DNA from: JBDSLU01 sp963844435
GTDB taxonomy: Bacteria > Acidobacteriota > Vicinamibacteria > Vicinamibacterales > Vicinamibacteraceae
Assembly: GCA_963844435.1 (NCBI GenBank)
Contig: CAWJOG010000003.1
Span: 248,001 to 312,000, forward strand
Direction: 5' to 3'
Length of the DNA: 64,000 nt
The notes under the pieces were generated by a model. The model did no database searches. It was not told where the DNA came from and worked only from the letters and a program-made list of their open reading frames with translations. Made by a program: the position numbers and the translations under genes. Shown one piece after another: positions 9,868 through 19,006 of the stretch (the first letter of the stretch is position 1; each line of letters opens with the position of its first letter).

Positions 9868-10318
9868 GCGTCTTCTCCTTTGCTGGTTTTGCGGCCGCGC
9901 TCTCACGCGCGGCCGCGGGCCGCCCTTTGAGCGTGACGGCGGCTATGCGCGACGCTGGGCGCGTCGCGGCGCCGTCACGCGGGCGGCTTGCTGGTCTTGC
10001 CTGCAGCTGCTGCAGGTAGTCGTCGAGTCGATTGAGGCGCCCTTCCCAGACGTGGCGATAGCGTTCGGCCCAGTCGGCCACCTCCTTGAGAGGCGCCGCG
10101 TCGAGCTGGCAGGGCCGCCACTGCGCGGCCCGGCCGCGCGCGACGAGGCCGGCCCGCTCCAGCACCCGCAGGTGCTTGGAGACGGCGGGCATGCTCATCT
10201 CGAACGGCTCGGCGAGCTCGGTGACGGAGCAGGCCCCCGACGCCAGCCGGGCCAGGATGGCCCGGCGGGTGGGATCGGCGAGGGCGGCGAACGTGACGCT
10301 GAGGGAATCGGCCGGCAT
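9839..10318 (-). CDS. ArsR family winged-helix transcriptional regulator
   Basis: This 159-residue regulator has FAALADPTRRAILARLASG, the recognition region VTELAEPFEMSMPAVSKHLR and VLERAGLVARGR, typical of the ArsR subgroup that accompanies SRPBCC proteins. No metal-binding Cys motif of ArsR/SmtB is present, so it is unlikely to sense metals. The C-terminus (from about residue 110) is a basic Ala/Arg/Lys tail. A near-perfect inverted repeat lies 12 bases upstream of the ATG, so it probably represses its own operon. Confidence 0.9.
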   Translation of the reverse strand: MPADSLSVTFAALADPTRRAILARLASGACSVTELAEPFEMSMPAVSKHLRVLERAGLVARGRAAQWRPCQLDAAPLKEVADWAERYRHVWEGRLNRLDDYLQQLQARPASRPRDGAATRPASRIAAVTLKGRPAAARESAAAKPAKEKTHARHAKRRS

Positions 10319-10329
10319 GGTGTGGGCGC

Positions 10330-10375
10330 GGTGTATTGAACTAGTTAGTTAAGTAACCTACTAGTTAAATACACC
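10330..10375. promoter_or_regulatory. Inverted-repeat operator upstream of the ArsR-type gene
   Basis: GGTGTATTGAACTAGT (10330-10345) and ACTAGTTAAATACACC (10360-10375) match as reverse complements at 15 of 16 positions, separated by 14 bases that contain further AGTTA-like half sites. The block is very A/T-rich compared with its surroundings. It lies between the methyltransferase stop and the regulator start, where the promoter of the regulator operon must be. Confidence 0.65.
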
Positions 10376-10390
10376 GGCGCCGCCGACCTG

Positions 10391-11251
10391 TCAACGACGA
10401 ACGTTGCGCGGGGCTAACTCCTTGGTGACGACGACTTCCAGGTATTCACCCGGCACCACCATCGTGCCGTCGCCGCCCTCGTTGAACTCGGCGATCAGCT
10501 CGTGCAGGTCGGCGTCGAGCTGGTCCTGGCCCTTGGCGGGCAGCGCCGCGAACGCCTTGTGCACCGGCCCGTACCAGGTGCGGAAGACGTCGATGAAATG
10601 CGCCGCCGAGAGATAGCGGAACATGAAGTCGCGCGGCGTCGTGCGGATCTGCGCGGCGCCGGCGCCGAACAGCAGCTCGAGGTGCTCCGGCAGGCCCCAG
10701 CGCGCCGGTGGCGTCACGCCGGCCGGCGGCGGCACATGCCGGCCGACCACCCCGAACATCCGACCGATGAAGCCGGCCGGCGTCCAGTTGGCCATGGCGA
10801 TGGTGCCGCCGCTGCGCACGACGCGCAGCATCTCGCTGGCGGAGCGCTCGTGGTCCGGCGCGAACATCACGCCGAACGACGACAGCACCGCGTCGAAGGC
10901 GCCGTCGTCGAAGGGCAGCGCCTCGACGTCGGCCTCGCGGAACGCGATCTTCAGCCGCTCGGCGGCGGCGCGGCGGCGGCCGTCCTCGAGCAGGGCCGGC
11001 ACGTAGTCGGTCGACGTCACGTCACACCAGCGGCGGGCCGCCGCCAGCGAGCAGTTGCCGTTGCCCGCGGCCACGTCCAGCACCTTCGAACCCGACCGCA
11101 GGTCGGCGGCCTCGCACAGCGTCTCGCCGACGATCTGCAGCGTCGTGCCGATGATCCCGAAGTCGCCCGACGCCCACGTCGCCTGCTGGCGTTGCTTGAT
11201 GGCCGCCAAATCCGGGGCCGCGACCGCGACGCCCGTCTGTACACTCGTCAT
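10391..11251 (-). CDS. Class I SAM-dependent methyltransferase
   Basis: This 286-residue methyltransferase has the SAM-binding motif I KVLDVAAGNGNCSLAAAR near residue 60, the acidic loop DYVPALLEDGRRRA, motif II AFREADVEALPFDDGAFDAV and LRVVRSGGTIAMANWTP, the pattern of the UbiE/Methyltransf_11 group. The methyl acceptor cannot be read from the sequence. I chose the ATG at 11251 because AAGGAG lies 7 bases upstream; a longer frame to 11314 has no such site. It is followed by the ArsR-type gene, which has its own operator. Confidence 0.85.
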   Translation of the reverse strand: MTSVQTGVAVAAPDLAAIKQRQQATWASGDFGIIGTTLQIVGETLCEAADLRSGSKVLDVAAGNGNCSLAAARRWCDVTSTDYVPALLEDGRRRAAAERLKIAFREADVEALPFDDGAFDAVLSSFGVMFAPDHERSASEMLRVVRSGGTIAMANWTPAGFIGRMFGVVGRHVPPPAGVTPPARWGLPEHLELLFGAGAAQIRTTPRDFMFRYLSAAHFIDVFRTWYGPVHKAFAALPAKGQDQLDADLHELIAEFNEGGDGTMVVPGEYLEVVVTKELAPRNVRR

Positions 11252-11369
11252 CTCTCGCTCCTTGTCGGGGCTCAGGTCCGGGTCGTCCGCCAACCCAGCC
11301 ACGCCCTCCGACATAGCAACGACAGCTATTTGGGTACCGAACCCGCGTCACCGCGCGTCACCGACCGCG

Positions 11370-12813
11370 TCAGATGCCTTCGAAATCGATGTGGCCGCGC
11401 TCGGCGTCGGTGCGCACCAGGCGGACGCGGACGCGCTCGCCGACGTCCATGCCGCTCTCGCCGCGGACGACGCGCCCTTCGGCCGGGGGCGACAGCAGGC
11501 GCACGTAGGTGGCGTCGCGCTTGACGCCGGTGACGATGGCGTCGAAGGCGGCGCCGATGCGGCGCTCGAGCAGCAGCGCGGCGGCCGACTTGCGCGCGAC
11601 GCGCTCGACCTTGTTGGCGGCGTTCTCGCGCTCGGTGCAATGCTTCGCGATCGTGTCGAGCTCGACGTCGGAGTAGGGCGCCGGCGCGCCGGCGATGGCC
11701 GCCTTCACCAGCCGCTGCGTGACCAGGTCGGCGTAGCGGCGATTGGGGGCGGTCGCGTGCGTGTAGTCGGGCGCCGACAGGCCGAAGTGGCCGATGTCGT
11801 CCGCGGGGCCCGGTCGATCGAGGATGTACTCGCCGGGGCCGAGCAGCTTCACGACGCTGAGCGACAGATCGGGGAAGCGCAGCGGATCGGCGGCCCGCCG
11901 GGCTGCCAGGAAGGCGGACAGCGCCTTGCCGTCGGGCGCCGCCGGCAGGCGGATGCCATACGACGCGGCGATGTCGGCGATGCGATCCCAGCGCCGCGGC
12001 TCGCGCACGACGCGGCGGATCGCGGATCGGCCGGCGGCGGCGAGGAACCGCGCGACCGCGCCGTTGGCCGCGATCATGAAGTCCTCGATCAGATCGCGGG
12101 CGCGATTCTTCCGCGACACCCGCAGCGATTCGATGACGCCGTCCTTGGCCACCGGCGTTACCGCGACCGTGTCGAGGTCGAGGACGCCGGCCTGCTCCCG
12201 CAGGCGCTTCAGCAGGCCGGCGGCGCGATCCTGCAGCCACAGCTGCGCCTCGAGCCCGTCGTCGGCGGCGATCTTGTCGGGCTCCGGTCCGCGTCCTTCG
12301 AGCCAGGCGCCGACCGACTCGTAATCGAGCTTGGCGTGGTTGACGGCGAGGGCGCGATAGATGTCGTGACGCCGCACCGCGCCGTCTTTGCCAATCTCGA
12401 GCTCGGTGACGACGACGAGGCGCTCGCCGCCCTCGACGAGCGAGGTGCGATCCGTCGACAGCGCGTCGGGCAGCATCGGGAACACCGAGATGCCGGTGTA
12501 AACGGAGGTCGAATTCCCGGCCGCGTGCGCGTCGACCGCCGAGCCCTTCGGCACCAGCGCGTCCACGTCGGCGATGCCGATGCGCAGCCGGATGCCGCCG
12601 TCCGACATCGCTTCGGCCACCTCGATCTGATCGAGGTCCTTCGACGTGACGTTGTCGATCGAGCTCCACCGCAGCCGGCGCAGATCGCAGCACGCCGTCG
12701 CGCGGCGTGTCGGGCAGGGCCGCCAGCTCCCGGCGGGCCGCGCCGGGCGGCTCGGGCTGGAAGCCGTTGTCGACCATCGCCCGCAGCGCCACGCGCTCCA
12801 GCGAGATGCTCAT
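11370..12813 (-). CDS. RNB domain exoribonuclease, short RNase II/R-like form (one frameshift)
   Basis: This is a 3'-5' exoribonuclease-like protein of about 480 residues. The RNB active site is SSIDNVTSKDLDQIEVAEAM followed by RIGIADVDALVPKGSAVD and TSVYTGISVFPMLPDALS. The later RNB segment has FGLSAPDYTHATAPNRRYADL. A C-terminal S1-like barrel (FDAIVTGVKRDATYVRLLSP) closes the protein. The two N-terminal cold-shock domains of RNase II and RNase R are absent. The frame breaks near 12675 (one extra base in GTGCTGCGAT). The start overlaps the oxidoreductase stop (ATGA). Confidence 0.87.
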
Positions 12814-13913
12814 TGGACTCCCCGCGGACTGGCCGCGTGCTGATTGGCCGTGCCGGGCAACTCCACCACGCGACGCTCGCGGGCCGAGACGCGCGCGGCT
12901 TCGAGCACGTCCATCATCGCCACGCCTTCGGCGGCGGTGACGGGCGGAGGCGCCCCGGTCGTCAGCGCGTGCGCGACGCCGGCGTAGAAGCGCGGGTAGT
13001 CGCCGGGCTCGCTCTCGACGGTGCGGATCGTGTCCCCGGCGCCGAGCCGGCCCCAGTTCGTCTCGGCCTCGCGCCCCCAGCCGGCGCCGCCCGGCGCCGC
13101 GCCGGCGAGCAGGGCATCCTCCTGCGGGTCCATGCCGTACTTCACGAACGCGCCGGCGCTGCCGAGGACGTTCAGGCGCGGCCCGCCGATGCCGACCGTG
13201 GCGCTGGTGAACAGGTGCGAGCGCACGCCGTTCGCGTGGGTGATCGCGAGGAACACGTCGTCCACGACATGCACCTGCGGGTGGCGGCGATCGAACTCGG
13301 CGTAGACGTCGCGCGCCGGCCCGAACAGCAGCAGCGCCTGATCGGCGAGGTGGACCATGAGGTCGAGGAGCAGGCCCTCGCCGCGGGCGCCGGCACCCTC
13401 GACGGTCCAGCGCGGTTTGGGCGTCGGCCGCCAGCGCTCGTAGCGGGACTCGAAGCGGTGCACGGTACCGAGCGCGCCTTCCCGCAGCAGCCGCTGCAGC
13501 GTCAGAATGTCGGCATCCCAGCGCCGGTTCTGGAACGGGATCGCCAGCCGCCCGTAGCGCGCGGCGAGCGCGGCCAGGTCACGCGCCTCGTCCGCGCTGA
13601 CCGCGAACGGCTTGTCGATCACGACGTGGCAGCCGGCGGCCAGCGCCGCCGTGGCCAGCGGCGCGTGCGTGTGGTGCGGTGTCGAGACGACGACGAGGTC
13701 GAGCGCCGGAGCGATCTTGAACAACTGATCGGCGGCCGGCACGATCCGCGCCTGCGGATGACGGGTCGCAGCCGTCTGGACGCGGCCGGGATCGCTGGTG
13801 GCGATGGCGGTCAGCTCCAGGCCGGGGGTGGCGCTGATGAGTGGGGCGTGGAAGGTCGAGCCGCCGAGGCCGTAGCCGATGAGTCCGACGCGGAGCGAAC
13901 GGGTTGCGGTCAC
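12810..13913 (-). CDS. Gfo/Idh/MocA family oxidoreductase
   Basis: This 367-residue NAD(P)-dependent dehydrogenase begins with the Rossmann motif VGLIGYGLGGSTFHAPLI. It contains VVVSTPHHTHAPLATAALAA and the conserved VVIDKPFAVSADEA, then a C-terminal substrate domain (HRFESRYERWRPTPKPRW; LLLDLMVHLADQALLLFGP). The arrangement resembles YvaA/YdgJ-like scyllo-inositol or sugar dehydrogenases, but the substrate cannot be assigned. It is coupled to the downstream nuclease gene by an ATGA overlap and lies 16 bases after trmO. Confidence 0.9.
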   Translation of the reverse strand: MTATRSLRVGLIGYGLGGSTFHAPLISATPGLELTAIATSDPGRVQTAATRHPQARIVPAADQLFKIAPALDLVVVSTPHHTHAPLATAALAAGCHVVIDKPFAVSADEARDLAALAARYGRLAIPFQNRRWDADILTLQRLLREGALGTVHRFESRYERWRPTPKPRWTVEGAGARGEGLLLDLMVHLADQALLLFGPARDVYAEFDRRHPQVHVVDDVFLAITHANGVRSHLFTSATVGIGGPRLNVLGSAGAFVKYGMDPQEDALLAGAAPGGAGWGREAETNWGRLGAGDTIRTVESEPGDYPRFYAGVAHALTTGAPPPVTAAEGVAMMDVLEAARVSARERRVVELPGTANQHAASPRGVQ

Positions 13914-13929
13914 GGCCGACCAGCGTACT

Positions 13930-14334
13930 TCAATCGTCGCGCCAGACGATCTTCACGTCGAGGACCGGCGTGCCGTCGAGGGCCTCGAGCGGCCCGACCC
14001 GCAGGCGCGTGCCGTCGACGGCGCGGATCGTGACGCGGTGCAGGCCCAGCGGGTTCGGCCGGTGCGGCGACCGCGTGGCGAACACGCCGAGCAGCGGCAG
14101 CGACGGGTCGTTGCGCGGATGCGTCTCGAGCACGCCGCGATCGGCGCGATCGAGCCACGTGATCAGCAGGACGGCGTCGCCGGCGCGGAGGCCGGTGAGG
14201 CCGCGCGCGAACGCCGGGTCCACCTCCAGCCAGGCGTCGGGGGCGCCTTCGTCGCCCTGCCTGGGCGCGTCCTCGAGCGAGCGGAGCGTCGATCGAATGA
14301 CGGCGATCGGCGTCAGCGCAGGGACGTGCGCCAT
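13930..14334 (-). CDS. trmO: tRNA m6t6A37 methyltransferase TrmO-like (TsaA/VirR family)
   Basis: This 134-residue protein has the TsaA signature GVFATRSPHRPNPLGLHRVT and the flanking barrel strands (AVLLITWLDRADRG; LEALDGTPVLDVKIVW). In the family it N6-methylates threonylcarbamoyladenosine at tRNA position 37 using SAM. It is at the short end for TrmO, matching the single-domain archaeal/bacterial form. GGAGC lies 8 bases before the ATG, inside the end of the upstream hybrid kinase gene, and the two stop/start sites are 4 bases apart. It is therefore at the tail of the stressosome operon. Confidence 0.85.
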   Translation of the reverse strand: MAHVPALTPIAVIRSTLRSLEDAPRQGDEGAPDAWLEVDPAFARGLTGLRAGDAVLLITWLDRADRGVLETHPRNDPSLPLLGVFATRSPHRPNPLGLHRVTIRAVDGTRLRVGPLEALDGTPVLDVKIVWRDD

Positions 14335-14338
14335 CGCA

Positions 14339-16291
14339 CTAGCTCCGGCCGGTGAGACGCCGCGCGCCCTGCACCAGGTCGGCGGCAACGGTCAGCAGCT
14401 GCCGCGGCTCGACCGGCTTCGAGAGATGCGCCTGGTAGCCGGCGTCGAGGGCCTTGCTGCGATCCTCCTGGCGGGCGAACGCGGTGAGGGCGATGGCCGG
14501 CAGCACGTCGGCGCGGTAGCGCTCGCGGATGCGCCGGATCAGGTCGTAGCCGTCCTGGTGGGGGAGTGCGATGTCGCTGACGACGATGGCCGGCCGCACC
14601 GCCTCGATGCACTCGATCGCGGCGTCGACGTCGGAGGTGTCGGTGACCTGCGCGCCGGCGTCCTCGAGCATGCGCCGAATCAGGATGCGCGCGTCGAAGT
14701 CGTCCTCGACCACGAGGACGCGGACGCCGTCGAGGCTGGGCAACGGCATGACGGGCGCCGGCGCCGCGGGTGCGGTTCCGCGGTGCCGCACTTGCCGCGG
14801 CAGCCGCACGATGAACGTCGAGCCGTGCTGATCGCCTGGGCTCGTCGCGGTGATGCGGCCGTCGTGCGCCTCGACGAGGTGACGGACGATCGCGAGCCCG
14901 AGCCCGAGGCCGCCGTGCCCGCGCTTGGTGCCGGCGTGCTCCTGGCGGAACGGCTCGAAGACGTGCGGCAGGAAGTCCTCGCGAGATGCCGCGGCCCTGG
15001 TCGGAGACCGAGAGCTCCAGGTCCGACTCGGTCTGCAGCAGCCGGACCGCGACGCGGCCGCCCTCGGGCGAGAACTTGACGGCGTTGTCGAGCAGGTTCC
15101 ACACCACCTGCTGGAAGCGCGCCGGATCCCAGAGCAGCGGCTCGCGATGACCCTCGAGGGTGACGTCGACGGCGATGTCGCGGGCGCGCGCCGCCGGCTG
15201 CACGTTCTCGATCGCGGCGGCGATCTCCTCGGCCGGGTCGAACCACTGCCGCTCGATCTGCAGCTTGCCCGACGCCACCCGCGACACGTCGAGCAGGTCG
15301 GCGATCAGCTGGGCCTGGACGCGGGCGTTGCGCTCGATGGCGTTGACGCCCGCGACCACGTCGGCGTCGCCGCCGGCGACGCGCTGCTTGAGCAGCTGCG
15401 ACCAGCCGACGATGGCGTTGAGCGGCGTCCGCAGCTCGTGCGACAGCGCCGCCAGGAAGTCGTCCTTCACCTGGTTGGCGCGCTCGGCCTCGGCCCGCGC
15501 CGCGGTCTCGCTGGCCAGGAGCCGCTCCCGCTCGGCCTCGATCTCGCGCCGGTCGGTGACGTCGGTGGTGATGGCGAGGCGGATGCCCGGGCCGGAATGG
15601 ATCGAGACGCTCCAATCGAGCTCGACGTGCCGGCCGTCCGCGTGCAGCACTGGCAGCGTGCCGCGCCACGCTCCGGTGGCGGCGAGCGCGGCGGTGATCT
15701 GCTCGACCAGGTGCTCCGAGCCGCCGGCGTTGAACGCGGAGATGTGCTTGCCGATGACGTTGGCGCGGTCGCGCCCGAACGTCGCGCACATCGCCGGATT
15801 CACCTCGAGGAAGATCATGTCGTGGCTGAGCAGGGCGATGCCGTTCAGCGCCTGGTCGAAGACCGCCTTGAACTTCGCCTCGCTCTCGCGCAGCGCGTCC
15901 TCGGCGCGGCGGGCGCGGAGGAACGCGTTGACGGTCGCGATGAGCACCGGCGGCTCGACCGGATGCGTGATGTAGCCGTCGGCGCCGGCGTCGAGTCCCT
16001 GCACCTTGTCGACGTCGTTGACGAAGGTCGCGGAGAGGTGGATGACCGGCGTGCGCGCCGTCTGCGGCGACGGCCCGCAGGCGGCGGCAGACCTCGAAGC
16101 CGTCGATGTCGGGCAGGTTGACGTCGAGCACGACCAGGTCGACGGGCTCGGCGGCCAGCCGCAGCGCATCCTGTCCGGTGGCGGCCTCGAGCACCGTGAA
16201 GCCCTCGTGCGCAGGACGCGGGCGGTCGAATACCGCGTCGGCGCGGTTGTCGTCGCACGACCAGGATCAAGGCGCGAGCACGCGTCGCCAT
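14339..16291 (-). CDS. Hybrid histidine kinase REC-PAS-HisKA-HATPase-REC at the end of the stressosome operon (several frameshifts)
   Basis: Across the breaks this is a protein of about 650 residues. An N-terminal receiver has PVDLVVLDVNLPDIDGFEVC and LDAGADGYITHPVEPPVLI; note His in place of Ser/Thr before the Pro. A PAS domain (FDQALNGIALLSHDMIFLEV) is followed by the H-box ALSHELRTPLNAIVGW, ATPase N-box WNLLDNAVKF, and a second receiver (VRVLVVEDDFDARILIRRML; VSDIALPHQDGYD; HLSKPV). Frameshifts lie near 14985, 16072 and several between 16210 and 16265, each mended by one base. It starts 5 bases after the preceding kinase gene. Confidence 0.85.
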
Positions 16292-16296
16292 CGTCG

Positions 16297-17198
16297 CTAT
16301 CCGTTCGCTGCCGGGGCGCCGGCCGTTCCGGCGCCGGTCTCGGTCAGCGGCAGCGGCAGCTGCAGCGGGATCGTGACCGAGAACCTGGAGCCCTGCCCCA
16401 GCGTGCTCTCGACCGTGACGTCGCCGCCGAGGAGCATGGCCAGCTTGCGGCTGAGCGACAGGCCGAGGCCGGTGCCGCGCAGCCGCTTCTGGATCGGCGC
16501 GTCGACCTGGACGAAATCCTGGAACAGCGAGCGGATGTGCTCGGCGGCGATGCCGATGCCGGTGTCGGCGACGCAGAAGGTCACGCGGTCGCCATCGACC
16601 AGCGTGGCCGAGACGCGCACCTCGCCGTTCGGCGTGAACTTCAGCGCGTTCGAGATGAAGTTGCGCAGGATCTGCGACAGCTTCTTGTCGTCCGTGAAGA
16701 TGCGCGGGACGTCCTGCGGCTCCTCGAAGATCAGCGACACCGACGTCGTTCTGCAGGATCGGCTTGAACATGCCGCGCAGCGCGGAGAACAGATCGACCA
16801 TGTCGAACCACGCCGGCGAGATGGTGACCCGGCCGGCTTCGACCTTGGCCAGGTCGAGCAGGTCGTTGACCATCTCGGTCAGCTCGCCGGCCGCGGTCTG
16901 GATGAACTGGACCTGCTTCTGCTGCTCGTCGGTCAGCGGCCCATCGAGCCGGTCGTGCAGGATCCGGGCGATGCTGCAGGATCGAGCTGAGCGGCGTCCG
17001 GAACTCGTGGCTCATGTACGAGAGGAACCGGCTCTTCAGGTCGGAGGCGTCGCGCAGCCGGTGCGGCGTTGTCGTCGAGCTCGGCGTAGAGCGCGAGGAC
17101 GCCCTGGTTGGTCTCGGCCAGCTCGGTCGACAAGCGCGTCGACCTGCGCCTCGAGCCGGGCAATCTCCTGCTCGCAGTTCCGCAACGGTCTCAGTCAT
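16297..17198 (-). CDS. Sensor histidine kinase with N-terminal coiled coil, stressosome operon (multiple frameshifts)
   Basis: This soluble kinase of about 300 residues begins MTETVAELR. A coiled coil follows (RLEAQVDAL... LAETNQGVLALYAELDD), then the H-box SYMSHEFRTPLSSIL, DLLDLAKVEAGRVTISP, the N-box RNFISNALKFTPNGEVRV and the G-boxes VADTGIGIA and GTGLGLSLSRKLAMLLGGDV. Indels lie near 17180, 17130, 17060, 16975 and 16740. The ATG overlaps the phosphatase stop (ATGA). It has no sensor domain of its own, so its input may come from the Rsb proteins encoded upstream (inference). Related RsbRST clusters elsewhere also carry kinases. Confidence 0.83.
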
Positions 17199-18226
17199 GA
17201 GATGCGCCAGCCAGCGGCCGCGCCAACGACCACTATAGTCGCGTCGTCGCGGCCGCGGCCGAAATCGCGCCACAGCACGCCGGCGACGACCGCCGGATGC
17301 CGCTGCGCGAGGCCAGGATAGGTGTCCAGCAGCCAGCGGTTGCTGATGCCGTCCGAGTGCATCACCAGCAGCCCGCGCGACGGCCACTCGTAGTCGAACG
17401 ACAGCACCTTCCGCATCTGCAGGCCGACGGTGCCGTTCTGGCTGGCCAGGCCGCGGCTCCGCTCGCCGCCGGCCAGCACGCCCGAGATGTTGCCGACGCC
17501 GGTGTAGCGCACGCCGGCGCCGATCCGCGCCACCGCCAGGGCGGCGCCGCGCGTGCCGGCCAGGGCGCGGTGCGCCCGCTCGATCAGGACCGTCCGCGTC
17601 ATCGAACGGCGCCTCGTCGAACACGGCGCCGGCCCGTGTCGCGGCCTCGGCGGCGAGCGGGCCATGGCCGAGGCCGTCGGCCACCAGCACGGCGCAGGCC
17701 CCATCGCGCTCGGCGATCCGCCAGGCGTCGCCGCAGACCTGCTCGTGCGGCGCCGGAATCGAGATGGCCGCATACTCGTAGCGCGGCGGCGCCGCGATCC
17801 TGGAAGCCGGCCCGGCCGCCGGCCGGCGCAGGCGGGACAGGACCACCGTGCCGGCGCCGGCGGTCGAGTGCACGTCGAAGACGCTCGACAGCCGCCGCAC
17901 GGCGCCGAGGCCGTTGCCGGGCGTGCCGGCCGTCGAGTATCCGTCCCGCAGGCACCGCTGCAGGTCGGCCATCCCCGGGCCCGCGTCGACCGAGAGGATC
18001 TCCAGCGTGGGTCCTCCGGGCAGGTCGAGCGCCTGGATCAGCAGGCGCCCGTCGCGCGCATGCCGGGCGAGGTTCGTGGCCAGCTCGGTGGCGACGATCG
18101 CGACCTCGCCGCGGGCGTGCTCGTCGAAGCCCGATCGCCTTCGCCATCCGCGTGGCGACGCGCCGCGCCTCGCCGGCCTGGCTGGCCTCCGAGACCGCGA
18201 TCGCTGACCTGCGGCGCGAGCGTCAC
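17195..18226 (-). CDS. RsbT-like ATPase fused to SpoIIE/RsbX-type phosphatase (frameshifts)
   Basis: About 343 residues. The N-terminal half is a serine-kinase/anti-sigma-like ATPase (EVAIVATELATNLARHARDG; VDAGPGMADLQRCLRDGYST; GNGLGAVRRLSSVFDVHS). The C-terminal half is a PP2C-type SpoIIE phosphatase (GDAWRIAERDGACAVLVADG; LGHGPLAAEAATRAGAVFDE; HSDGISNRWLLDTYPGL; GRDDATIVVVG). In stressosome systems this partner dephosphorylates RsbS/RsbR and resets the complex. Breaks lie near 18195, 18130 and 17600. It starts with GTG overlapping the RsbT stop (GTGA). The fused ATPase half resembles RsbT itself, so it could act both as kinase and phosphatase (inference). Confidence 0.85.
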
Positions 18227-18627
18227 TTCCAGCGCGTGACCGTCACGCGGGTGCCCCGGCCAACGGCCGTCTCGATGTCGAACTCGTTGACGAGACGCTT
18301 GGCGCCGGACAGGCCCAGGCCCAGGCCCGAGCCCGACGTCCAGCCGTCGGTCAGCGCCTGCTTCAGATCGGGGATGCCCGGACCTTCGTCGATGAAGTGC
18401 AGGCGGAGGCCACGCCGCGCGCCGTCGGTCAGCACCTCCCAGCGCACCACGCCGCCCAGGCCGTAGATCACCGCGTTGCGGGCCAGCTCGCTGGCGGCGG
18501 TGACCATCTTGGTCTGGTCGACCAGGCCGAAGCCGAGCTCCTGCGTCAGGCGGCGGACGTGCTGGCGGGCGAGCACGATGTCGTGCTCGGTGCGCAGCGG
18601 CAGCACGTCATTCTTCGAGGTGGACAA
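18223..18627 (-). CDS. rsbT: RsbT-like serine/threonine kinase (stressosome switch kinase)
   Basis: This 134-residue GHKL kinase has AASELARNAVIYGLGG (N-box), FIDEGPGIPDLKQALTDG, and GSGLGLGLSGAKRLVNEFDI, the standard RsbT motifs. In the family it phosphorylates the STAS Ser/Thr of RsbS and RsbR and is released from the stressosome on stress. It starts within the last 20 bases of rsbS (ATG at 18627); an in-frame GTG soon after is also possible. Its stop overlaps the GTG of the phosphatase gene. Confidence 0.93.
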   Translation of the reverse strand: MSTSKNDVLPLRTEHDIVLARQHVRRLTQELGFGLVDQTKMVTAASELARNAVIYGLGGVVRWEVLTDGARRGLRLHFIDEGPGIPDLKQALTDGWTSGSGLGLGLSGAKRLVNEFDIETAVGRGTRVTVTRWK

Positions 18628-18998
18628 TCGCCGCTCCGGATTCCTCGACGCCGGCGCGGAGCCGCCGCATGCCGCGCTCGACGTCGAGCGCCGTTTCCAC
18701 GCCGGCCAGGCTCAGGCCGAGCTCGACGAGCGTGATGGCGACCGCCGGGCGCATGCCGACGACCACCGTGTGCGCATCGAGGATGCGCGACATGCCGGGA
18801 GAGGTTGGCGATCATGCGCCCGATGAACGAGTCGACCATCTCGAGCGCCGAGATGTCGATGAGCACGCCCTTGGCGCCGATCCGCTGCACTGCGGTGGTC
18901 AGGTCGTCCTGCAGCGTCAGCGCCAGCTGATCGTGCATGTCGACCTGGATGGTGACGAGCAGGAACTCGCCCATCCGCAGAATGGGGATGCGATCCAT
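18608..18998 (-). CDS. rsbS: RsbS-like single-domain STAS protein (one frameshift)
   Basis: It reads MDRIPILRMGEFLLVTIQVD, then IGAKGVLIDISALEMVDSFI, and across a break at about 18801 (extra C in CTCCCGGCATG) SRILDAHTVVVGMRPAVAIT and VELGLSLAGVETALDVERG. With the base removed it is 129 residues, normal for RsbS, a core scaffold of the stressosome. The DISALEMVDSF segment holds the conserved Ser that RsbT phosphorylates. It starts 8 bases after rsbR. Confidence 0.92.
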
Positions 18999-19006
18999 GG
19001 CGCCGG

